A stretch of 63,460 nucleotides of DNA, from positions 1 through 63,460 of the forward strand of contig JAEWZX010000029.1 in NCBI GenBank assembly GCA_023394965.1. The letters are read 5' to 3'. The notes beneath the pieces are model-generated. The model searched no databases, was not told the origin of the DNA, and saw only the letters and a program-made list of their open reading frames with translations. The stretch comes from Pseudomonadota bacterium (GTDB lineage: Bacteria; Pseudomonadota; Alphaproteobacteria; Sphingomonadales; Sphingomonadaceae). The translations under genes and the position numbers were made by a program. Below are positions 43,624-52,753 of this stretch, piece after piece. Position 1 is the stretch's first letter. The number at the start of each line of letters is the position of its first letter.

Positions 43624-45549
43624 GTGTACAAATATCTGTTTCTCGTCACGGTTTCGGCTATTCCCGGCACCGCTTATGCGCAAAGCGCGAGCGAGCAGGC
43701 GCTCGATGAAATTATCGCTGCGCAGGATGAGGCTGCAGCGGTCGTCGATCAGCAGAACGCCGCTGTTACTTACCGCAGCCCTACACCTGCAGAAGCCGTC
43801 ATAACCGTTACCGCCAACGGGCTGGCAACCGATCTGCGCAATACGGGCCAGTCCGTCACGGTGATCGGTCGCGACGAGATCGAAACCATTCAGGGTGCCG
43901 ATCCCGCACGGGCGCTATCGCGTGTTCCGGGCCTGTCGCTGTCGCGTAACGGCGGTGTCGGTGCTGTTACGGGTGTCAACGTTCGCGGTGCCAATTCGGA
44001 CCAAGTGCTGGTGCTGGTCGATGGCGTGCGTGTTGCCGATCAGGCCGGCCCCGCGGGCGGTTTCGATTTCGGCAGCCTGCTGCTCGGGACAGCGGGAAAG
44101 ATCGATGTGCTGCGTGGATCGAACAGCACCATCTGGGGCTCGGACGCCGTGGGTGGGGTGATCGACATTACCACCCGGGCAGAACGGGGCATGAGCGCCA
44201 GCGTCGAATACGGTTCGCGCGATACATTGTTCGCCAGCGCCTCTGCAGGGGCGGGCAATGACAGTGCCTTTATCGGCCTGACCGGGTCCTGGTATGAAAC
44301 CGATGGCTTTTCCGCGGCGGCATCGGGTACCGAAGCGGACGGATCGCAGCAATTCGCACTCGGCAGCACCGCTTTCGTCAATATCACTCCCAGTCTCGAA
44401 CTCTTCGCGCATGGCAATTTTTCCGAAGGCGAAGTCGAGATCGACGGGTTTCCCGCACCTGATTTTGTCCTCGCCGATACTGACGATATCCAGAAGACTA
44501 CGCGGTATTGGGGCGATGTCGGGCTTGCCTATTACGGCAACGACCTGACGCTGCGCGCGGCCTACAGCCTGTCGGATACCAAACGGGTCAACCGCGATGG
44601 TTCCGGGGCGGAGACATTCGCGAGCGATGGCCGTTCGGAACGCGTCTCGCTGCGCGGCGAATACCGCCTCCTCGGCGGGCTTTCGCTCGCTTTCGGCGGC
44701 GATCACGAATGGACCGAATTCGACGCGCGCTCCACCTATTCGAACGATGCGGGCGAAGCCGAAATCAGCGGCGGCTATGCCCAGCTTGGCTGGGTGATGG
44801 GTCGGCTGGCGGCCCATGCGGGCCTGCGCGTGGACGATCACGACCAGTTCGGCACGCATGTCAGCTTCGGCGGCGATGTGAGTTACGGTTTGGCAGACGA
44901 CTGGCGTGTGCGCGGCAGCGTTGGCGAAGGTTTCAAGGCGCCCACGCTGTACCAATTGCTGTCGTTCTACGGAAATACGGAGCTGGAGCCTGAAGAAAGC
45001 ACCAGCTACGATCTGGGGATCGAAAAGGGCCAGCGCGGATCGGGCCTGCATCTCGCGCTTACCGCTTTCCGCCGGCACAGCGACAGTCTGATCGGGTTCG
45101 ATTACCTGCCCGAACGTCCGTCCGGCGTGTATGTCAATACGGACCGCGCACGCGCGCAGGGTATCGAGGCAGAGGCCGGTTTCGATCTGGCACCGGGCCT
45201 TCGGCTTTCGGGCATCTATTCCTATGTCGATGCCGAAGATCGTACCACCGGCCTCGATCTCGCGCGCCGACCCAACCATTTCGGCACGCTCTATGCTGAC
45301 TGGATCAGCGATTTCGGCCTCGGTCTGGGTGCTGATCTGCGCATTGTCGGTGCCAGCTGGGACAATGCCGCCAACACCAACCGGCTCGATGGTTACGAAC
45401 TGCTCGATGTGCGCGCATCCTTCGGCATAGGCGAACACCTCGAACTGTTCGGCCGGGTGGAGAACGTCTTCGATACAGAATACCAGATGATCAGTGGGTA
45501 TGGCACTGCGGGGCGGAGCGTCTTCGGCGGGATCAGGGCCAAGATGTGA
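43624..45549 (+). CDS. btuB: TonB-dependent vitamin B12 receptor
   Basis: Outer-membrane receptor that imports cobalamin using TonB energy. I chose the GTG at 43624, which has AGGAG five bases upstream and gives a proper signal peptide (VYKYLFLVTVSAIPGTAYAQ); earlier in-frame starts fall in the riboswitch. A TonB-box-like EAVITVTAN precedes the plug domain (GQSVTVIGRDEIETIQGADP, VNVRGANSDQVLVLVDGVRV). A 22-strand barrel fills the rest. The protein ends FGGIRAKM rather than with the usual terminal aromatic residue. Riboswitch control and the btuFCD genes behind it identify the substrate. Confidence 0.95.
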   Translation: MYKYLFLVTVSAIPGTAYAQSASEQALDEIIAAQDEAAAVVDQQNAAVTYRSPTPAEAVITVTANGLATDLRNTGQSVTVIGRDEIETIQGADPARALSRVPGLSLSRNGGVGAVTGVNVRGANSDQVLVLVDGVRVADQAGPAGGFDFGSLLLGTAGKIDVLRGSNSTIWGSDAVGGVIDITTRAERGMSASVEYGSRDTLFASASAGAGNDSAFIGLTGSWYETDGFSAAASGTEADGSQQFALGSTAFVNITPSLELFAHGNFSEGEVEIDGFPAPDFVLADTDDIQKTTRYWGDVGLAYYGNDLTLRAAYSLSDTKRVNRDGSGAETFASDGRSERVSLRGEYRLLGGLSLAFGGDHEWTEFDARSTYSNDAGEAEISGGYAQLGWVMGRLAAHAGLRVDDHDQFGTHVSFGGDVSYGLADDWRVRGSVGEGFKAPTLYQLLSFYGNTELEPEESTSYDLGIEKGQRGSGLHLALTAFRRHSDSLIGFDYLPERPSGVYVNTDRARAQGIEAEAGFDLAPGLRLSGIYSYVDAEDRTTGLDLARRPNHFGTLYADWISDFGLGLGADLRIVGASWDNAANTNRLDGYELLDVRASFGIGEHLELFGRVENVFDTEYQMISGYGTAGRSVFGGIRAKM

Positions 45550-46361
45550 AGGCGCTGCTCGCCGCATCGGTCCTGCTGCTTGCCGCTTGTGCGCAAGGCG
45601 GGGCCGATGCGCCGGGCGCGAAAGTTCGGCCGACCATCGTCAGCCTGAACCCCTGTCTCGACGCTATCCTTGCCGATGTGGCGGCACCGGGACAATTGCT
45701 GGCGATATCGCATTACAGCAAGGATCCCCGATCCACTTCCATGAGCGCTGAGGCGGCATCCCGATACGCCGCGACTGGCGGGACAGTGGAGGAAGTTCTG
45801 GCGCTCGATCCCGACGTGGTCGTGGCGGGCACTTTTCTGGCCCCGGCTACCCGTGCCGCGCTGGAAGATTTGGGTATCGAAGTGGCGACCTTCGGTGTCG
45901 CCAGCGATGTTGCCGCGAGCGAAGAGCAAATACGGAAACTGGCCGTTCTGGCAGGCAATCTGCAGGCGGGGGACCGCCTCATCGACCGGATCGAGCGCGC
46001 GCTTGCGGATGCGACGCCGCCCGACAATCGGAAGATCGACGTCCTCCTGTGGCAGCCTGCCGGTATCGTCGCGGGGGAACATTCGCTGGTGAGCGATTTG
46101 CTGACCCGTACCGGCTTCGTCAATGCAGCACCCGCGCGCGGCCTGTCGCAGGCCGATTATGTGGCGCTGGAAGATGTGGTTGCCATGCCGCCGCCGGTGC
46201 TTCTGGTGGCGGGCGGCGAATTTGGCCAGCGGCACCCCGTTCTCGACCATCTGCCGCAGATGCGGCGCGAACGGTTCGATGGCAGCCTGCTGTATTGCGG
46301 CGGGCCGACGATCATCCGTGCGGTCCAAAGGCTGGCGGATATCCGGCGAGAGGTGTCGTGA
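45546..46361 (+). CDS. btuF: cobalamin ABC transporter substrate-binding protein
   Basis: 271 residues. Lipoprotein-like N-terminus (KALLAASVLLLAACAQGG, Cys15), then a BtuF/FepB-type bilobed binding fold: RPTIVSLNPCLDAILADVA, a rigid helix typical of the family, and VEEVLALDPDVVVAGTFLAP. Receives B12 after BtuB transport and hands it to BtuCD. The start overlaps the btuB stop by four bases. Confidence 0.9.
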   Translation: MKALLAASVLLLAACAQGGADAPGAKVRPTIVSLNPCLDAILADVAAPGQLLAISHYSKDPRSTSMSAEAASRYAATGGTVEEVLALDPDVVVAGTFLAPATRAALEDLGIEVATFGVASDVAASEEQIRKLAVLAGNLQAGDRLIDRIERALADATPPDNRKIDVLLWQPAGIVAGEHSLVSDLLTRTGFVNAAPARGLSQADYVALEDVVAMPPPVLLVAGGEFGQRHPVLDHLPQMRRERFDGSLLYCGGPTIIRAVQRLADIRREVS

Positions 46362-47311
46362 ATCGCGCGGTGATCATTTTGGGTGGGCTGCTGATCATCG
46401 CGCTGCCCCTGTCGCTTCTGGCTGGTCGCGTGTGGCTGGACCCGGCCAGCACGCCAAACGCATCACTCATCCTTGCCCAACTGCGCCTGCCGCGCGCCTT
46501 GCTGGCGATCGTCGTCGGTGCCGGGCTGGGTGCGGGCGGGGCGGCGATGCAGGGCTATCTGCGCAATCCGCTTGCCGATCCGGGGCTTTTTGGAATTGCG
46601 CCGGGGGCCGCGCTGGGCGCAGTGGCAGCGCTGTGGTTCGGTTATGCCGCATCGCCCTGGCTTCTTCCCCTCTTCGCGCTGATCGGCGCGGGCGGGGCGA
46701 TGGCACTGCTGGCGGCGATTGCGGGCCGGACCGGCGGGATCGCTCTCTTCACGCTGGCAGGCCTGATGGTTGCCAGCCTTGCCGGTTCGCTGACCGCGCT
46801 GGCCATCAGTATGGCCCCCAATGCCTTTGCCATGAGCGAAATCGTCATGTGGCTGAACGGTGCGCTGACCGATCGCAGCTGGCGTGAAGTCTGGTTGGCC
46901 GCGCCGCTGGTGGGTGCGGGTGTCATCCTGCTCTGGCGCAGTGGTAGATCGCTCGATGCGCTGACTTTGGGCGAACCCGTCGCCCGATCGCTGGGCGTCG
47001 ATCCGCGGCGGCTGCTGTGGCTGCTGATTGTGGGGATAGGCCTGACAGTCGGGGCGGGCGTGGCGGTGGCCGGTATCATCGGCTTCGTGGGCCTGATCGT
47101 GCCGCACCTCGTGCGCCCGTTAACGGACCGTCGCCCATCGCAGCTGATCGTGCCCAGCGCACTGGCCGGTGCCCTGTTGGTGCTGATTGCCGACAGCGTC
47201 GTGCGGATTTTGCCGCTGGTCACCGAATTGCGGCTGGGCATTGCGCTCAGCCTGCTGGGCGCGCCATTCTTCCTCTGGCTGCTGATCCGGATGCGCAGGG
47301 GGCTGGCATGA
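46358..47311 (+). CDS. btuC: cobalamin ABC transporter permease
   Basis: 317 residues from a GTG overlapping the btuF stop (GTGA). FecCD/BtuC family: about ten membrane segments with LPRALLAIVVGAGLGAGGAA, MQGYLRNPLADPGLFGIAPG and the cytoplasmic GFVGLIVPHLVRPL coupling helix that docks on BtuD. The gene order and riboswitch support B12 rather than siderophore transport. Confidence 0.93.
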   Translation: MNRAVIILGGLLIIALPLSLLAGRVWLDPASTPNASLILAQLRLPRALLAIVVGAGLGAGGAAMQGYLRNPLADPGLFGIAPGAALGAVAALWFGYAASPWLLPLFALIGAGGAMALLAAIAGRTGGIALFTLAGLMVASLAGSLTALAISMAPNAFAMSEIVMWLNGALTDRSWREVWLAAPLVGAGVILLWRSGRSLDALTLGEPVARSLGVDPRRLLWLLIVGIGLTVGAGVAVAGIIGFVGLIVPHLVRPLTDRRPSQLIVPSALAGALLVLIADSVVRILPLVTELRLGIALSLLGAPFFLWLLIRMRRGLA

Positions 47312-48036
47312 CCCTGACGGCGCACAGCCTCTCCATCGCGCGGCGTCTGTCAGGCGTTTCGCTGACGCTCGGTCCGGGGACGATCACTGCGATCTGCGGG
47401 CCCAACGGGGCCGGGAAATCGACCTTGCTCGAAGCTCTTGCAGGTTTGCTGGTGCCCGATGCGGGGGGCGTTGCGCTGGAAGGTACGGATCTCGCCGGCA
47501 TGCCCCCGCGCGACCGGGCGCGGCGGCTTGGATATCTTCCACAAACCCACGAAATTGCGTGGGATGTGCCGGTGCGCAGCCTCGTCGAACTGGGGCGGAT
47601 GCCGCATGGCGATGGCCGTGCCGAGCCGGTGGATAAGGCCCTGCAAGCGCTCGACATTGCGCATCTCGCCGATCGCCGCGCGCAATCGCTTTCCGGTGGC
47701 GAAACGGCGCGGGTGCTGCTGGCGCGTGTGCTGGCGGGCGAGCCGCAGTGGATTTTGGCCGACGAGCCGCTGGCCGCCCTCGATATTGCGCATCAACTGA
47801 CGCTGTTGCGCCACCTTCGCCGCGCGGCGGATAAGGGGGCAGGCGTGGTTCTGGTCCTGCATGACCTTGCTCATGCCATGAACCATGCCGACCGCGTTGT
47901 CGTGCTTGATAATGGCGAAGTGGCGGCAGATGGCAGATGCGAAGACGCGCTCGACCCACAGGTGATCGAGCGCGTCTGGAAAGTGCCTGGCCGGTGGATC
48001 GGTGAACCGAACCACCGGGCCTTGGTAAGCGGTTAG
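47308..48036 (+). CDS. btuD: cobalamin ABC transporter ATPase
   Basis: 242 residues; start overlaps the btuC stop (ATGA). Walker A GPNGAGKST, signature LSGGETARVLLARVLAG (LSGGE in place of LSGGQ), Walker B WILADEPLAALD, and the switch His in LVLHDLAHAMNHADR. It powers BtuC. Last gene of the B12 operon; its stop is one base from the convergent M3 peptidase gene. Confidence 0.93.
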   Translation: MTLTAHSLSIARRLSGVSLTLGPGTITAICGPNGAGKSTLLEALAGLLVPDAGGVALEGTDLAGMPPRDRARRLGYLPQTHEIAWDVPVRSLVELGRMPHGDGRAEPVDKALQALDIAHLADRRAQSLSGGETARVLLARVLAGEPQWILADEPLAALDIAHQLTLLRHLRRAADKGAGVVLVLHDLAHAMNHADRVVVLDNGEVAADGRCEDALDPQVIERVWKVPGRWIGEPNHRALVSG

Positions 48037-48037
48037 A

Positions 48038-50281
48038 TCAGCCAGCGGTATCCGTTGGCAGGGCGCCGTCGGAAACCGCGCTGTCGGCTGCTTCGCTACC
48101 CGGGACGAGGCCACGGGCTTCGAGCATCGGGGTGACATCGGGTTCGCGCCCGGCGAAGTTTCGGAACATTTCGAAGTAATCCATCGTGCCACCCGTGCTG
48201 AGCACGGTTTCGCGGTAATGGTCACCATTGGCCCGCGTCAGGCCACCATTGTCCATGAACCACTTGCGGCTGTCACGGTCGAGCATTTCGGTCCACAGAT
48301 AGCTGTAATAGCCTGCCGAATAACCGGCCGGGCCGCTGAAGATGTGGTTGAAATAGGTCGAGCGATAGCGCGGCGGGACCAGATCGATTTCGAGGCCGAG
48401 CTCTTTCAGCGACTTGCGTTCGAATTCGGTGACCTTGGCCGGGGTGTTGATTGCCGCTGCCTGTTCCTTCGACAGCGCCGCCCATTTCATGTCGAGCAAT
48501 GCGGCTTCCACGGTTTCACCGAAATCGTAGCCCTGGTTGAACTTGGCCGCAGCTTCGATCTTGGTGATCATTTCTGCCGGGATCGGTTTGCCGGTTTTGT
48601 AATGCTTGGCATAGTTGGACAGCACTTCGGGGTAGGTCGCCCACACTTCGTTCACCTGGCTCGGATATTCGACGAAGTCGCGTGCCACCGCCGTGCCGGA
48701 CAGGCTGGGATAGGTCTGATTGGCGAAGAAACCGTGCAGCGCATGTCCGAATTCGTGGAACATCGTGTTCACATTGTCGAAGCTGACCAGCTGGACTTCG
48801 CCTGCCGGGGCCTTCGGGATGTTGAGCACGTTATAGATCACCGGCTTGGTGCCATACAGCTTGCTCTGGTCGACGAAGTTGCTCATCCACGCGCCGCCGC
48901 GCTTGGACGGGCGCTGGAACGGATCGAAGTAGAAGATGCCCAGTTCGCTGCCGTCCCGGTCGAAGACCGTATAGGTCCACACATCCGGGTGGTAGACCGG
49001 CAGATCGGTCCGGCGCTTGAAGTTCAGGCCGTAAAGCTTGTTGGCGGCATAAAACACACCGTCTTCCAGCACTTTGTCGAGCTGGAAATATTCGGTCATC
49101 GCATCTTCATCGAGATCGTAGCGGGCTGCCTTGACCTTGTTGGCATAGCGATACCAGTCCCACGGCTTCACTTCGAAATTGCCGCCATCGGCCTTGATCG
49201 CTTCGTTCAGCATGGCGGCTTCGCGCCGCTGAGTTGCGGCGAGGGCGGGGACCATGCGCTCCATGAAACCGAGCGCGGTGGCCGGCTTTTCGGCCATGCG
49301 ATCCCACATGGCATAGCTCGCCCAGTCGGGTTCGCCGAACAGCGCAGCCTTTTCGGCACGCAGGGCCGCGATCTTGGCGACCAGCGGGCGCGTGTCGATA
49401 TTGGTGGTGCCATCGGCCCGATGGAACGATGCCATGAACAGTTTTTCGCGCGCGGCGCGATTGGTCATGTTCGGCAGCAGCGGCTGCTGCGTCGTGTTCT
49501 GCAGGGCGATGGCATATTTGCCCGGATGGCCTTTTTCCGCCGCGAAATCGGCGGCGGCCTTGATGTCCGATTCCGACAGGCCGGCCAGCTCTTCACGCGT
49601 GTCGAAAATCACCGGCTGATCGGCCATGGCCGAACGGGCTTCCTGGCCAAATTCGGTAGTGATTTCAGACAGCTCGGAATTGATTTCCTTGACCCGTGCG
49701 CGCTGCGCATCGGTCAGCAGGGCACCGGCGTGGACCATGCCCTTGTATGTTTCTTCCAGCAGCTTGGAATCTTCGCGCGTCATCGCCATGGCGGCACGGT
49801 TGTCATACACCGCTTTTACCCGCGCAAAGAGATCGGGGTTGAGCGTAATAGAATCCGAATGCGCGGTCAGCTTGGGGCTGATTTCGGTATTGATCTGGTC
49901 CAGCCGGTCGGTGGTGTTGGAACCGGTCAGAGCAAAAAACACCGTGGCGACACGGCCCAGCATCCGGCCCGATTTTTCCAGCGCGACAATCGTATTTTCG
50001 AAGGTCGGCTGCGCCGGGTTCATGATGATGGCGTCGATTTCGGCCTTGTGGATCGCCATCCCCTGCTCGAACGCCGGGATGTAATCGTCTTCCGAAACCT
50101 TGCTGAAGTCGGGTGCCTGGAAAGGCAATGTGCTGTCGGAAGCAAAATAGCCCGTGCCCTGCGGAATGTTGGTGCCAGCTGTATTGGCATTGCCCATGGG
50201 TTCGATTTCTCCGCCAGGAGTGGTGGCGCAGGCACCCAGAAGTGCGGATGCTGCAACGGTGGCCAGGATCTGGGCCTTCAT
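48038..50281 (-). CDS. M3 family metallopeptidase (Dcp-like), lipoprotein
   Basis: 747 residues from MKAQILATVAASALLGACAT, with lipobox LGAC. The M3 zinc site is FHEFGHALHGFF with a downstream Glu about 25 residues on. The rest follows peptidyl-dipeptidase Dcp/oligopeptidase A (DKVLEDGVFYAANKLYGLNF, YFDPFQRPSKRGGAWM). It likely trims short peptides in the periplasm. Earlier in-frame starts add unrelated sequence. Confidence 0.92.
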   Translation of the reverse strand: MKAQILATVAASALLGACATTPGGEIEPMGNANTAGTNIPQGTGYFASDSTLPFQAPDFSKVSEDDYIPAFEQGMAIHKAEIDAIIMNPAQPTFENTIVALEKSGRMLGRVATVFFALTGSNTTDRLDQINTEISPKLTAHSDSITLNPDLFARVKAVYDNRAAMAMTREDSKLLEETYKGMVHAGALLTDAQRARVKEINSELSEITTEFGQEARSAMADQPVIFDTREELAGLSESDIKAAADFAAEKGHPGKYAIALQNTTQQPLLPNMTNRAAREKLFMASFHRADGTTNIDTRPLVAKIAALRAEKAALFGEPDWASYAMWDRMAEKPATALGFMERMVPALAATQRREAAMLNEAIKADGGNFEVKPWDWYRYANKVKAARYDLDEDAMTEYFQLDKVLEDGVFYAANKLYGLNFKRRTDLPVYHPDVWTYTVFDRDGSELGIFYFDPFQRPSKRGGAWMSNFVDQSKLYGTKPVIYNVLNIPKAPAGEVQLVSFDNVNTMFHEFGHALHGFFANQTYPSLSGTAVARDFVEYPSQVNEVWATYPEVLSNYAKHYKTGKPIPAEMITKIEAAAKFNQGYDFGETVEAALLDMKWAALSKEQAAAINTPAKVTEFERKSLKELGLEIDLVPPRYRSTYFNHIFSGPAGYSAGYYSYLWTEMLDRDSRKWFMDNGGLTRANGDHYRETVLSTGGTMDYFEMFRNFAGREPDVTPMLEARGLVPGSEAADSAVSDGALPTDTAG

Positions 50282-50409
50282 ATCTTTCCCCTCGTGATAA
50301 AGCGCCGCGCGGAAGCCGGGCGCAGGAATGCGACGATGATCTGCGCGATTGGCCTGCCTTTGGCACACACGCAAGTGCGCCCAAGTCGCCGGTCGGCGCT
50401 TTTCATACA

Positions 50410-51051
50410 TTAGTCGAACGGGATGGGCTTGCCCTGGTTCCGATCGGCCTGTTCGCGTGCCGTATCAAGCGCTTCGTCCAGCGCCTGACGGTTGACCGTC
50501 ATCAGCCGCGGCCGCCCCCCATCGCGATCCACCACCAGCCAGATGGCCCCCAGCTCGAAAAAGCCGCCCTGATCTTTCGCAACGCTCATTTGTGACAGAT
50601 CGATCTTCTGAAGCACGTCGATCATCGATGGGTCGAAAATCTCGTCGAATACAGCCTCAACCTCGTGGCGGCTTTCGATTTCCCGGCGGTTGCCATCGCC
50701 ATCGATATACAGCAGCGGCAGGCCCACTTCCCGCAGCAAACGCGCCTTGTTGCCGCTCTTCGCGGCGTCCCGCAAAGTCGATATCGCTGCGTCGAACTGG
50801 CTGGCACTGGTCCCGGTGGCACAGGAAATCGCGCCGCCTTCGACGAAATCGTGATCGCGGTCGAATTCGGGTTTGCGCTCCGTCTGGCTGGACCACACCA
50901 GCAACAGGCAGTCGTCGGGTGCAGCTTGCGCCTGGGCAAGAACATCGGCGGGCTTGTCGGCCACGCCATCGCTTTCATGGTCGCTGTCGGGCAGGCAGGC
51001 GGAAACAAGCGCGGCATCGACCATCAGCAAAAACAGGGCGAGGCGTTTCAT
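50410..51051 (-). CDS. small lipoprotein of unknown function
   Basis: 213 residues with a signal ending VSAC (Cys19). The mature part has paired cysteines (DDCLLLVW and ISCATGT) and a C-terminal alpha/beta segment (GGFFELGAIWLVVDRDGGRP). I do not recognise the family. The start overlaps the stop of the thpR gene by four bases, so the two are co-translated. Confidence 0.7.
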   Translation of the reverse strand: MKRLALFLLMVDAALVSACLPDSDHESDGVADKPADVLAQAQAAPDDCLLLVWSSQTERKPEFDRDHDFVEGGAISCATGTSASQFDAAISTLRDAAKSGNKARLLREVGLPLLYIDGDGNRREIESRHEVEAVFDEIFDPSMIDVLQKIDLSQMSVAKDQGGFFELGAIWLVVDRDGGRPRLMTVNRQALDEALDTAREQADRNQGKPIPFD

Positions 51052-51593
51052 GTTCCCTTTCCAAGCGAATAGTGGACGATCGGGTCATAGATCGAACCGT
51101 GACGGTGCAGCGTACTTTCGTAGAGCGTATAGGAATCCACTTTCCACGGGCCAAGCCGCAGCCCAGCGTTTCGTGCAAGAAACGGGGCGAGAGGGCCAGT
51201 CGAACGATTGATCCGCGCCAGCGTGATATGCGGGTGGTATTTGCGATGATCCGGTTCAAGCCCGGCCGCAACGCAAATCCGCTCTATCCTTGTGCGAAGG
51301 CGATCAAGCGGTGCCGATTTCTCAATGCCTGCCCACAGCGTGTGAACGCGGCCCCTGCTTTCGAAAATGCCGGTGCCCGAAACAGCCAGATCGAAAGCAG
51401 GCATATCCAATTTACCGATCTGCCCGGCCAGCTCTTCGGCCAGATGGCTATCGACATCCCCCATATAACGCAGGGTCAGGTGCAGTTGATCGTCATCCTG
51501 CCAGCGGATGTCGTCGATGCCTTCCATCAGGTCGATCAACGCATCCCTGATTTCGGCTGGCGGGCGGATTCCTACAAACAGACGGTGCGACAT
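51048..51593 (-). CDS. thpR: RNA 2',3'-cyclic phosphodiesterase
   Basis: Member of the 2H phosphoesterase (LigT) family that opens 2',3'-cyclic RNA ends. 181 residues with the two HxT motifs at H38-L-T40 and H122-I-T124, and the typical MSHRLFVGIRPPAEIRDALI start. Length matches the family. Overlaps the small lipoprotein gene downstream. Confidence 0.93.
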   Translation of the reverse strand: MSHRLFVGIRPPAEIRDALIDLMEGIDDIRWQDDDQLHLTLRYMGDVDSHLAEELAGQIGKLDMPAFDLAVSGTGIFESRGRVHTLWAGIEKSAPLDRLRTRIERICVAAGLEPDHRKYHPHITLARINRSTGPLAPFLARNAGLRLGPWKVDSYTLYESTLHRHGSIYDPIVHYSLGKGT

Positions 51594-51664
51594 AGAATGA
51601 CAGTCTCAGGCGAGCGCCGGAGCGTTATGATCGGGACAAAAGCCAGGGCGGCTGAAAATCGGTC

Positions 51665-52573
51665 CTAGCTCTCTCGCGGATCTTCATAGGTGGCGTCCAT
51701 GAAAATCTTGGCCCGGCGTTCGCTGCGGAACTGCAGACCGCGGGCGAATTTTCCACCCGCATGGGTATAATCCAGTTCTGCGGCAATCGCGTCGTAATCA
51801 CGGTCCCGGATCGCTGTATTGAGACGCGGGCTCTCGCTGATCGAAACATTGCCCAAACCGACGTTGTAGACGAGATCGAGCAGCGCATCGAATTCATGCT
51901 GATGAAGCGGCAGATCGCCGACCAGCAGACGCGCACCCTGTTCCGCTTTGGCCAGATCGGTTTCGAGAAATTGCAGCACCTGTGCCCTGTCCACCTGATC
52001 ACCGACGCGCAGGCCGTCTTCAGGCAGGATCAGGTGACCGACGCCCACAGTGGGATAGCCAGCGACATCCCGGTAAACGGTATATCGCACGCCTTCTTCC
52101 TCGATCAGCGCCTGCTTGAAGGTGCCGCTGGCTTTCATCAGGGCGGCCGGCTTGCGCACACCGGCGACATCGTCGATCACGCGCTGAACTTCATCTGCCG
52201 GGCCAAAGGCCTTGCGCGCCTTGGGCGGGCCGGTGAAGGCCGTAAGGCCCAGCGCGCCTGCGCCGAGCATCAGGGTCGCGCGCTTGCGGTTAGACAGTCT
52301 GGGCCTGACATGAAACGCCCGATAGGCCGCATCGCGGGCGCGTTTGAGTTCGCGCCGATGCTCACGGTGCCGCCGCAGCCGTTCGAACAGGCCTCTTGAT
52401 CGTTTCGTGCCTGTCGCGGTGGAAGTTGAATTGGACCAGTCGACATCCTCCAGCGGCCGGTTGAGGTCGTCCAGGATGGCGGCAAGTCTGGTATTCGTGT
52501 TCGGTGCGCTGAGGGGAGAACGAACGGGTGGGCGGTTTTTATTCCCTGTCTGTTGCGCGGTGTCCTTGTCCAT
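51665..52573 (-). CDS. GH24 phage-type lysozyme with N-terminal anchor
   Basis: 302 residues from the ATG at 52573, with AAGGTG 9 bases upstream; a GTG four codons earlier is less well placed. An N-terminal disordered, charged region is followed by a possible membrane segment (ATLMLGAGALGLTAF) and a C-terminal muramidase domain. The GH24 E-D-T triad is visible in EEEGVRYTVYRDVAGYPTVG, and FDALLDLVYNVGLGNV is the conserved helix. It cleaves peptidoglycan glycan strands. There are no phage genes around it, so it is a chromosomal autolysin-like enzyme. Confidence 0.88.
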   Translation of the reverse strand: MDKDTAQQTGNKNRPPVRSPLSAPNTNTRLAAILDDLNRPLEDVDWSNSTSTATGTKRSRGLFERLRRHREHRRELKRARDAAYRAFHVRPRLSNRKRATLMLGAGALGLTAFTGPPKARKAFGPADEVQRVIDDVAGVRKPAALMKASGTFKQALIEEEGVRYTVYRDVAGYPTVGVGHLILPEDGLRVGDQVDRAQVLQFLETDLAKAEQGARLLVGDLPLHQHEFDALLDLVYNVGLGNVSISESPRLNTAIRDRDYDAIAAELDYTHAGGKFARGLQFRSERRAKIFMDATYEDPRES

Positions 52574-52753
52574 AAGGCGAGGCACCTTTCATTTGCTTAT
52601 CTGTGTGGCACACCCATGCTGATAAACCGGCGCCAACCAGTGATGGCGCGCCGTGGTTATGGGTGCTTGTCTTATTTATCAAACGGTTGATGGGGGCAGA
52701 TCGGTCCCCGGTTCGTCGCTGAACAACAACGTTCGGGCGGTGGTGCCTGCGTG

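Noticed and set aside
48218..50413. 731-codon plus-strand frame opposite the M3 peptidase
   Set aside because: Mirror frame of a gene with clear HEFGH motif and lipobox.
51665..52573. GH24 lysozyme as evidence of a prophage
   Set aside because: No holin, structural, integrase or terminase genes nearby, and composition matches the chromosome.
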